The notes under the pieces: generated by a model | Database searches by the model: none | What the model saw: only the letters and a program-made list of their open reading frames with translations | Told to the model about the DNA's origin: nothing | DNA from: Apostichopus parvimensis | Taxonomy: Eukaryota > Echinodermata > Holothuroidea > Aspidochirotida > Stichopodidae | Direction: 5' to 3' | Length of the DNA stretch: 39,274 nucleotides | Assembly: GCA_000934455.1 (NCBI GenBank) | Contig: KN888850.1 | Span: forward strand, 7,922 to 47,195 | Position numbers and translations under genes: made by a program | In this document: in pieces, positions 21,801 through 33,800 of the stretch | Position numbering within the stretch: the stretch's first letter is position 1 | How the letters are laid out: each line of letters begins with the position of its first letter

Positions 21801-24800
21801 AATTTCCATGGTCTCTGTCAGTACAGTAGGAGATACCTACACCTTTCTCAAGTTGTTCCGTACTTGTACGACTTGTTTGTTTTCCAAGCAAGCAAAATCT
21901 CATTATTAAATGCAACAAATTAAACCCAAATATGTCCCTTTATATCCTTCAGGAGACATCATGACTGTTAATTAAATTTCCACAAAGGCCAAACATGTTG
22001 ATTTTTTGCCTTCTGACGTACAGTGACTTCCTGCAATTATTGTTATTACTGATTGGGCAACTACTGCCTATATTATTAGTCTGCCTAATTGTTTTCCTGT
22101 GATTTAGTCTAGACAACATATGTATGCCTTATATACTATACTCAAGGTTTACCAATTGTGGTCTGCAGCTAAAAGTATTGATTCAATCACAGACTATTTT
22201 AATTGTTGTGTCAGTTAAGCCCACTTAAGAAAACAATGAATGGAGCTACCAAATGCATGGTCGGGATAGCTGATCATTAAAACGATTGTCAATTCAAAGA
22301 AGAATAATAAACTTCTGGCCCTTCTGGTTCGCTCTGTAGAACAATCTATTTCCTCCCGCTGACAAAGGGAATTATGAACTGCAATGTTAGAAGATTAGCT
22401 AAGAAATTAAATAACTGGGGACAAAACTCTAACCAGTGATTACAAGAATACAAATTCTGTATACTTACTCTATCACCTAAGCTATGCATACTCCTAAGTT
22501 TGTGACAAGAAAATTTTAAAAAAGCTCAAAAATTTGAATACATTTATTGGTTACAAGCAGGTATGAGCTTGGGGTAAAAGAATATCACAGAACTTTGCAA
22601 AAATTGCGGTATAGGCTCCAGTTTACGACATATGCTACAGTGTGTTAGGATAAAAGTTTTTGTCCCCATGCAGGTTGGATATCCATAGGTAATGAAAAAC
22701 AAGCAAATGTCAGATCAAATGATACATTGCTGTTGTTAGAAATTCACGGAAATTGAGAGGTGTAAATCTTGGAGGTAGAAAAGAAATCACGGATATTCCG
22801 CGAATTCGCAGAAAAAGCTCATGCCTGAACAAGATTTCTACCTGGCAACTAGGTAAATTTACCTATAGAACTTCTGGCTTCGGCAACAATATATTATAAA
22901 GCTTAGATCTATTTCTCATAGGATACCAGTCAGGTGAGCAGAACCTGTTGACATGCAGTGTTCATTGCTCTTAAAAACCTTGCTTGTAAAGGGAACACAC
23001 CCAGTCATTTTTCTGTTCATAATTGTGTACAACTCATCCACATTTGGTTGGTTTCCCTTTTGCCAAATATAAACCAGATATCGACAAGAATTGTTTGAAA
23101 AGGAGGATAAGATTTATAAACTCATCCTAAAGTCAGATGTGAAACATGTCAGGACAAGTCAAGATCCAATTCACAAAGATCAACCAGCTGAAGTCTAAAT
23201 TAAGACAGGGAGGAGTTCAACAGAGAGATGGCTCCCCAAGGACACTGTAGGAAGCTCATTGTTAACTCAAGTCCTGCTGCCTATTATTTAAAATAGTTCA
23301 GATGAAAATTTACTCTTTGAACTGATGACAGAGGAATCCATTCTAAGCAACTTGGTGATATTTGCATTCAATCCCTGCTTACTGTTTTATCGAAAAACAG
23401 TATAGTTGACACGTTTTGTACCAAAAGTGAACTTGAAGCAAACAGGTGTGATGTCACAGAAGCACAATGATCAAATATGTTTTATAACTATCTTTAACAT
23501 ATTTACATCAAGCTTTCCTAGTCGAGATTGACATGCATTTCGGTATGAACAGACTACAGTAATGTCACCTAAAGTTGGAACTAATCTAATCCAAGGTAAA
23601 CACTGACCAACAAAGGGCATAGACTGTAAGTGTAAACACTGACCAACACAGGGTATGGATTGTAAACACTGACCGACAAAGGGCATGGATTGTAAACACT
23701 AACCAACACAGGGGCATGGATTTGACACTAACCAACACAGGGCATGGATTGTAAACACTAACCAACACAGGGCATGGATTGTAAACATTGACCAACACAG
23801 GGCATGGATTGTAAACACTGACCAACACAGGGCATGGACTGTAAACACTGACCAACACAGGGCATGGATTCGACACTAACCAACTCAGAGGCTAAAACGA
23901 TGTATCCTCCAAAAGGATATCTTACATATTTGTAACAGAACTTACAATAAAGCAGACCAAAAGTATAAAGCCACAGGGAAGATTCATAATTCTATTTTGG
24001 CTGTATCATAATAGCATTCGGCAGTGTTTCTCACAATAGACCTTCATACAATTAAACAAAAAGACAGACCTCGGAAGTTACCCCTACAGGACTAATTAAA
24101 CATTTCCATTTACATCCAGTAAATAGAGTCCTGCTTCTCTCAGAGGATGAGACCGCAACGGACAGGATATAATCCATCTCATGATGGGATTCCCTGCCAT
24201 ACGATACCTACTACATTCAAACACAGCTACAGCCGAGTAGGCGCTACTTCAATATGAGTACAACATCAGATGACTCACCAATGACATGAGTATCCAAGCT
24301 ACACCTCAGACCCTAGCTCTCATTATGAGATTCTCTGCCACACGATACCTACTACATCAAAACACAGCTACAGCCGAGTAGGCGGAACTTCAATATGGAA
24401 TACAACACCAGATGATTCACCAATGACGTGAGTATCCAAGCTACACCGCAGACCCTAGCTCTCATTATGAGATTCTCTGCCACACAATACCTACTACTGT
24501 ACATCAAAACACAGCTACAGCCGAGTAGGCGGAACTTCAATATGAGTACAACACCAGATGACTCACCAATGACGAGAGTATCCAAGCTACACCTCAGACC
24601 CTAGCTCTAATTATGAGATTCTCTGCCACACGATGTCTACTACTGTACATCAAAACACAGCTACAGCCGAGTAGGCGGAACTTCAATACGAATACAACAC
24701 CAGATGACTCACCAATGACGAGAGTATCCAAGCTACACCTCAGACCCTAGCTAGCTTCGAAACTCGACGAAGAAGTTATGAATTAACGAGAGCGAGTTTA

Positions 24801-27800
24801 TGTAAGACCTAACCTCCCAAACAGTAAATAATTGATTCTCTGTGAATAATACGAGCATGAACCACCTTGTTTTATTGTTCTCTGTTTCTTTTCTTCCCTC
24901 TCTTAATTGTTTAAATAAATATCTTGGTTGGCATGACATCGATAACTAATAAGGACAAAACATTGAAGACATTTTCACAACCATATTAATCATTACTTTC
25001 ATTAATAAGTCAAACAATTATGTATATATATTTAATTGACCTTGCCAACTAAAATACCCCTGAGTCATCAAACAGCAATTGTTTTTGTTTTTTTAATTCT
25101 TTAAGGTTAATACAGGAAATGAACAATGATACTGTTTTGTTAGGTACTTTCAAACTTATTGTTCCTTGAAATGAGCTAAGACTTGTCAAAAATATTCAAA
25201 CTACTAACGAACATCCTCTACATTCCAAGCTCAACTCTCTGTGCAATAAAACAAATTCTAATTTGAGAAATCCAAATATCACGCCATGGTTTAGAATTAT
25301 ACTCTTTAAGAACTCGTTTATTTACAGAGCAGCCCTTTTTGTACAAAATGGCTCCTTGGATCCTTTATTGTAGCTTTTTTGATGTTTTAGAATTTTTAAT
25401 CTTTAAGAACTCGTTTTATTTATAGAGCAGCCCCTTTTTGTAAACTGGTAAAGACAGCTTCTTAGATCCTTTGTTGTAGCTTCTTGATAATTTTGATAAC
25501 TTTTGTAACGCTTTTTATTGTTCATTACTATCTTAATCTCATAAAATTTTATATGTCTTAACCTGTATTTTTGATGTTCTGTTTATTGTTATATTTTTAT
25601 CCTATATATAAATTTCTCTGTAAATTTATACTGGAATAAAGAAATGAAATGGAAATGAAGCCAACAAGACTTGCTACTTAACGTACTAGCAAGATCAGAC
25701 AAAGTAATCGAAACTTACAGCTGAAAAATATGTCCTTATGACGACCTTCAAATTGTCATATAAAATACTATTTATATGCCACACACAGACAAGCATGATT
25801 CACTCGCGGTGAATCTGGCTTTGTAATATTTACTTTCACACGTGGTGATACAGTTTTCAAAAGAACAGAATAATTGACACAGAATAATGGATGTCTGAAT
25901 CAGGGAGAAAATTAGGGGAAACCCCCTAATTTTAGCTCACATTAGTGATTGGTACAATATCTGGCAAAACTGATCAAGTTTACAAATATTTCAGGATTGA
26001 AACTTTTGTAGTATAACGACACTCTTCTTAATGACAGAGTTTCGTCGTTTCGAGACGTTTGGTCAGCCGTGTTAGCAAACGGAATGAGTATTGCTTAGAA
26101 GTCAGATTTCAACTCGACAAACTATTAAAGACAATTTCACAAGATGATCGTTACTCAGTTCAACAGGGCAGTGGCGGAGCTAGTGGTATTGGTCAGGAGG
26201 GGCGCGAGTGGTCTGTAGGGGCGCTTTCGACACTATCTAAGCGGAGCACCACCACAGGTTGGCGTGTAGCGTACAGAAATTTCTTGAGTAAAGATACTCC
26301 CTAGATCGCCGGAAATGACCCTTTCCGGGCCTGGCTAATTTGCACATAAAAGAAGAATAAGTAGGTGTCATCGCCAAATTACACCAATAAAATGTGACTA
26401 ATGTCAATAGGAAGATGAGAGTGCAATAAATAAAGTCAATAATCACAAATCAGTAAAAAGTGGTAAAGAGCTGAAAAGGGCGCCAGCAGTCCATTTGAGT
26501 CCGTCAGGGGGGGCATCCGCCCCCCTGACTGTACGGATGCTCCGCCACTGCAACAGGGGAATATACATAAGTTCCATTCAATTCTCAACATTTGATCACC
26601 TGAGTAAGTGTCTTTATAATAGTTCTATACGTAACACGAACAACAAGGCAAGTTTGGTATATATTCTTGAGAACTCTTCTTTAGGATTTGAAATGAAACT
26701 TGAATAGTCCAGCTAATAACCTACTTTAAACCAACTGCTCTGAAGGTAGGATGACACTATATAAACTCTCTTAGCCATTCTGATTTCACAACTGTTTTCT
26801 AACATCCAACAGTATGAAAGACTGAGAAACGAAAACAAACAGTGCCTGCTTTCGTAAATTACTTCGTTAACACATTAACCTAGCCTTTATGTAAACTTCC
26901 TGATTTCTAAACATCTTTTGAAGTGGAGACCACATCAAACTGTTTTATGACTGAGTTTTGCAATGTTCTCATTAATATGCAAGTAAACTGAGGAGAACAT
27001 CATTATCATCAACCTACACATATTATAATATGCTATTAAAGGACATTTTCCTTACAATATCAAATGACAATGAATTAATGAATTAAATTGAAACCAGCCA
27101 TGAAACTGCTCGACAATAATCCAATAAAATGTTTAACAGAAGTGGCAACACTTGACCCAGATCATGTACAAAAAGTGTGTTGAGGTTAGTGAAACTAGTT
27201 GTGTAGTTAAGAGAATAAATTTCACAAAAAAACCTTTCTAATGAACACACATAAGTCCCAAACATGTACTGGTTTGTACTCATATATTCAAACCGTGGTA
27301 CTAACTCTCTATGCTTTACAAAGTCATTTCACAATGCAGGGGATATGTACTGGTTTGTACTCATTATTAAACCATGGTACTAACTCTCTCTGCTTTACAA
27401 AGCCATTTCACAATGCAGGGACAACTGATCTGGGGATATCATATCCCACAATGCTGTGCAAAGTAGGCAAATTGTTATACAACCTGTGTAAAGATGTATA
27501 TGGCAGTTTCTGTACACAGGAGCCATAGTAGTGTATAAGAAAAATTTTCAGTGACTTATAAAACTGCTACACAAAATGTCAACACTAAATCCTTCCCTGC
27601 CATGAAGGAAGGAGCTGAGTACAATCGAGAAATTGAGTCCTTTTACTGTCCATTCAAAGATGATTTTTGCAAGAAACATTAAGATTCTCAGTGGACGTGT
27701 ACTGTGCATATATGTATGGTATTCATGGGAGTCGCATTTGATATGTTTTATATCATCAGCTTGATCTTTGAACAGTTATGGCGAAGTTACTTTCTTGCCC

Positions 27801-30800
27801 AAGACATCAAGAGAGGATTAAGTTGAAAACATTAGGGAGTCACAACCCCAAGTCAGCAAGAGTTACTTACCACTGGACTCCCAAGCAGGTGTCTGGATTC
27901 CCACTTACCCTTCCAGCTACTAACCCAAGTATATTCAATCTCTGTAACTTGATGTGCCCCAACTCCTAGCTTCCCTCTATCACTGGTATGTATAATCTTT
28001 TTTGTCAACTTTCAGGAGTCTTGAAAAGACATCTGCTTTCCTTCGACAAACAAGTTTTTTTCCCCAAAATTGTTCAGAGGTTTCAGTCACTGCACAGGCA
28101 ATGTCCTGCTGTATTCTGACTTGGTTTCAATCCCTGATTCTTATATTGATATGTTTGTTTTCTTCAATGTGCCTCTCCTATCCCACTTTCTTCCTCACAC
28201 TATCCTAACATTTCATTCACTCATGTCTTTAGTAGATAGTCTTTACTTAGATACAAGGAGTGTTAGCTCAGTGGTAAATGCCGGTGCCTTCCAATCATAA
28301 GGTCCCCAGTTCGAGTCACTCCAAGATTAATGTATGTCGTCCAGTTACAGAGTTGTTGACAATTGACAATTCATAATCATGGACGTTAAATATGAATCTA
28401 AGAGACTGACTTCGGTCAGCTTGCGGCTTTGATAAGCCAATGATGGCTAATTCTTCGAGAGTTCCTGCTTGCAGGAGGATCTAATATACAAACATACACA
28501 TACATATATACCACAAGTGCCAATTGCATGCTCCCCTCAATCTTCTATCTGTTTATGATTTTCTTTTTATCTCCTCTCACCTTTTTATTGATGTCACAAC
28601 CAAACTCCAACAGTTTCCTGATGATGAGATGATGCCCGTTTCTAGCCGCGAGATGGAGTAACGAGCGTCCCTCCGGTATCTTCTCGAGAAGACTGGGCTG
28701 CTTCCTGAGGAGGACCTCAACGACGTCTAGACGGCCGTATTGCGAAGCGAGATCCAAGGGACTCTCGTCCTTCTTGTTCAGAACATCGGGGTTAGCACCT
28801 TTCTATAAAATATGAAAACTTGACAGGTTGACCCAAAATCGTTTTGACGACAAATACTACAAAAACTAACAAATGTACAAATGGTCAGTCATTTTGGAAG
28901 ATTTGTGGCTGCTAAGAAGTGTGCGAATTGAAAACAGAAAATTATCTTCAGACACCTTCAAACTTAACTAATTTTTAATTTTTTTCAGTGGATACTTCTT
29001 GTATTTACAACATTTATAATAATTATTGTATTGCTCCCATTAATTACAAAACCTTTAAAGTGTAATTTCATCATCCCCAATGTGATTTTGATGATCAAAA
29101 GTAGAAAATTAAAGTTTTCTTTTGCCTATTGTGTGAGAGATCTACAGACTGTTGCAATTTCATTTCCCATCCCCCCCTCTAACCACCCCCCCCCCCACCC
29201 GCTGCAACTACAGAGATAGCTCGCACTCCACTACAAAGACAACAAAGATTTTACAAGTAATACTGATCTAATCTTTAAGTGCAAAACGTTTACAGACAAG
29301 GGGCACATGGACAATATTAATGAAAACATTAGTTACGACACTCTTACCTCTAACAGGATCTCTACAACCTCGGTGTGTCCATACTGGGACGCAAAATGGA
29401 GGTGTGAGTCACGGTCATTATTCTGGTGAGAAGCAGAATAACAAACGTTTCATTTTTAAACTTTAACTTTTTCAACTTTAAGATCGTTAAAAAAAAATGA
29501 ACAAACTCATTTTAACCTAACGACAAGTATCAATAAGTGTAAACTAATTATGTCTTTATAATTAGGAAGATAACTAAGAACTTTTGTCTGGTGGCCAGCT
29601 TCGTCAATATCATTTGTACCACCTTGGGAGGGACGCTCTCCTGCATTTCATCCTCAATTACTTAATATTTGAAGAAGCAAGCACTGTTTATTTAATAGTA
29701 TATTTATCTAAGGAACCATCATCTTGCTTACTTTTATCATTTCGTTTCACTCGATACAAACATTTATTAATTATCATACTACACAGAGACAGAGTACTCA
29801 GAACCCCCAGCCACCACCAACAATCATAACAAGGAATAGCAATTAGTCGACCAAGGGACCACCCACTCACCTGTATTTTATTGCACGGAACTCTTTTGTA
29901 TTATTTATTCAATTAAGTTTTTCGTTGAAGGCACCCCAACGGTAAGTCAACAATTTCCTCATTTCTATCTGTATCCCATGTTCCTTTTAATAGTAAGTTT
30001 AGCTCTAATTAAGTTGATTATTATTGACTAAATAAATATGATACTAATACTGACAGAGTGGCTTAAAGTGTCATATAGATCTGACTTTATTCCCCTACAC
30101 TCTGTTGTCCAGTGTTATTTATTTTGTCTCTCTGTATCTGTCTCCCAGATAATGCTCAGAAGTTCTCATACTCTCTGATCGTTAGGATTTCGAAAGATTA
30201 GTCAGAGAACTAACAAGAACCCACAAAGATTTGTAACATGCTGTTTACCAATTAAACATAATTTTAATTAACTTACAATTATTCTCATTTTTGGTGTGAC
30301 TATCAATGTTGATATTTTCTTATTATAATATATAAATATATGGAATTATTGATACACTGTACTGTACAAGGGGGGATAGTGTCTAGTACAGTCTAAATAT
30401 GCAATATCACAAAGTCTACTATGCATCTTAATAGGTAGTGTGCTGACTCAGAAGTAGGCAGTAGAGTTCTTACAGTCATAGTAATGTTCATTGCGACAGA
30501 TTTAGTAAGACTGGCCAGAAGGTGTGTCCTCTATTTATTTTATTTTTTTATTTTTTTATTTTTTTATTTATTTATTTTTTTTTTTTTGGAGAGGAGGGTA
30601 AGGGGAGGGGGGTTGATACCAGTATATCGACCTTCAAAAAGGGAATTTCTGTCAAGCTGTAAATCTGTGTATGACAAATGCCTCAAGTCATGATCAATTG
30701 TACTTTAGGTATTAAGTCATGATCAATTGTACTTTAGGTATTTGGAGTTTTTTACTATTTAATGATACCAAAAATGGCCAGTTCTCTGGAGGATGCTTTG

Positions 30801-33800
30801 TGTAAGCATCTTGGAAGTTCTATAAATAAAATGTCATATCTAACGAGAGAAAGGATCAAAACGTCTCTTAATACAATCCACATTGCTCGGCGCTTCCTTA
30901 ATGAGCCATTTAATTAATCCTGCTCTTCTCTGAGGAAATCGTATGGCTTCCACCCAAGGGACGCATCAGGAAGCTAGCTTGATTAAAATCAAATGATTCA
31001 TCCTGTACTTCAACACTGTCTGTAAATCCAGGAATAGAGAACAAGTAATATATATGAGAGGAGAAAAAGCCCTACATTTCAAACAACTCATACTTTGCAT
31101 GTAGAATGCTCATCACACTAACGACAGCTGGTTTATACAGAGCCAGCTTTCATAACGAGTGACATTACTCTCGTTAGATGCACACAGTTAAGTGATTGAG
31201 TGAAAGGCTCTGTATACACTTGGGTTTTTTTTACCCTTCCAATAGAGACGACACTACCATTAATGAAACACTATCATAGATCAGGAAATGAAGACGAGGT
31301 GGTGTTTAGCCCTGAAGTACGTCACTAAGCAACCCAGTACTAAAATGATAGGAGGCTGAGTAGATTGTAGTGCATAGGTTGGATGGGGACAGGTAAGTAT
31401 ATATCACACCCTACCACTAATGAAACACTATCATAGATCAGGAAATGAAGACAAGGTGGTGTTTAGTCCTGAAGTAGGTCAGTCAGTGACCCGGTACTAA
31501 AATGTTACCAAATTTAGCAGGCTGGGTAGATTGTAGTGCATATGTTGGATGGGGACAGGTAAGTATATATCACCCCCCCCCCTCCTCCATGTCTCACCAC
31601 CTCTTATTAATTAACTCAAGCACTAAGTGTCTGCTACAGTATACCAGCCATGATTTTTATAAGAAGACCAGAATGGTCCAATCATTGAGCAAGGCTCATA
31701 GATTGTAGTGCATAGGTTGGATGGGGACAGGTAAGTATCTATCACACTTCCCATGTCGCCCTCCTTCATGTCTCACCACCTCTCATTAATTAACTCAAGC
31801 ACTAAGTGTCTGCTACAGAATACCAGCCATGATTATTATAAGTATAGATACATATTTATTTTTATATTAATATTCAAGCTGCGTCCATTTTATTTTTCGT
31901 ATTCATATTTTTCGGGGTTTTGTCATTTTGTTGCTTAAATTTACTTAAAACTCACTTTTTTTCTTTTTAGGAATTTCACTGTAAATCTATATTATTTTTA
32001 AAATTATTCCTTCGTTTATATTTTTTATATTAATATTTAAGCTGTGTCAATTTTATTCTTCATGTTCATATTTTAAGGGTTTTGTCGTTTTGTTGTCATT
32101 AAAGCGCTATTGAACATGCTTAAAGCATGAAAAGAGGGCTATATAAATTTGGTAAAATAATAAATAATGATAATGATAAAATAAGTAGACCAGAATGGTC
32201 CAATCATTGAGCAGTGCTAACAGATCACCAAACTGCTCTCTATCTCTAGGCATGGTAAGATCAGAGTGCTCTTGTTGTGAGGAGACAGGAAAGTAAGCAA
32301 ATAGTGTAGTAAATACTATACTACCACTGGTCCTGCACCCAGGGTCAACCATGATTATTATAAGTAGATCATTGAGCGAGGCAGTGCTAACAGATCACCA
32401 AGTGCTCTCTATATATCTCTAGGCATTGTAAGATCAGAGTGTTCTTGTTGTGGGGAGACAGGAAAGTAAGCAAACAGTGTAGTAAATACTATACTACCAC
32501 TGATTCTGCACCCAGGGTCAACCATACAACTGTCAATGATGTTTCAAAGTAGTGAATGATGAAGCCTCTACTTATCTAACTTCCTGTTATTTACCACACA
32601 TTCCTTTCATATCATATAAAAATCTTTATTTAAACACTGATCTCATATCTGTTTGTTCCTACCACCAATCAGCTTCCCAGAATACCTGTTCTTGTTTACC
32701 TACTCCTCACAATGCTACTATTGTTCATATACAAACATTCCAACCATTTAGCAAACACTTTAAAGCTGTATTTTGTAACTTGTGTTGTTTCATGCATCAT
32801 GTTTTCATTGCATCTTTTGTACCAAACCATGTAACAACTCATACAGAATTGGATTCCCCTCTAATAAAACCAGAAATGGGAAGTGGTGACAGCCGTGTTG
32901 CTATTCATAGTTAACTACTTATTAACTATTTAATGAAATTTATACATATTCTGAGTCCTGCAAAGTTAGTCAATTATGCGTTATTTTGCATTTGTGAACC
33001 TTCCGAGATTACTCTTTATTCCATTTCACACATTTTAATTTTAACAAAATGTCACCACTGTGCTTTGATGTATAGTACCTCGTAATTCTAGTTAACAGTA
33101 ATAGGCACATTAAGATACACTTAGTGGCACACTAAGATACACTTAGTGGCACACTAAGATACACTTATAGTGGCACACTAAGATACACTTAGTGGCACAC
33201 TAAGATACACACTTAGTGGCACACTAAGAACACACTTAGTGGCACACTAAGATATACACTTAGTGGCACTAAGATACACTTAGTGGCACACTAAGATACA
33301 ATTAGTGGCACACTAAGATACAATTAGTGGCACACTAAGATACAATTAGTGGCACACTAAGGTACACTTAGTGGCACACTAAGATACACTTAGTGGCACA
33401 CTAAGATACACTTACTGGCACACTCAGATATACTTAGTGGCACACTAAGATACACTAATAGTGGCACACTAAGATACACTAATAGTGGCACACTAAGATA
33501 CACTAATAGTGGCACATTAAGATACACCTGGTGGCACACTAAGAAACACTAATAGTGGCAAACTAAGAAACACCTAGTGGCACACTAAGAAACACTAATA
33601 GTTGCACACTAAGTTACACTCACCACAAGTTGGTGACACTGTCAACAGGACATGCAGCTTTAACGCTTAAATACAATTTAACCCAAGGAAGGCAATGTGA
33701 CCTCTTTATGATGGATTTGTATCATAAAATATACAGCACTACAACTATTGACTTTACATGGAAGAATTTAGCTACAGTATGTTATGAACTACTGTATTAA

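Larger units (their letters stand above)
19468..28580. other. Long ANKS1 intron C-D (9.1 kb)
   Basis: It contains an assembly gap, a long-form MITE (22558-22827), a 30-bp minisatellite, a 145-bp tandem array, a 100-bp duplication, a possible LINE tail, a hAT element (26169-26550), an 82-bp duplication and a tRNA-derived SINE. Stretches 19600-20940, 21800-22550, 22830-23580 and 27430-28250 show nothing recognisable. Confidence 0.7.

Noticed and set aside
23586-23876. 96-codon minus-strand frame with a regular 10-residue repeat
   Set aside because: It is produced entirely by the 30-bp minisatellite.
28257-28322. Functional tRNA gene
   Set aside because: The cloverleaf is irregular at the anticodon arm and it is fused to a SINE body; better explained as a tRNA-derived SINE.
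32552-32914. 120-codon plus-strand open frame
   Set aside because: It is Cys/His/Ser-rich, resembles nothing known and lacks splice or promoter context; AT-rich intron can give such a frame by chance.
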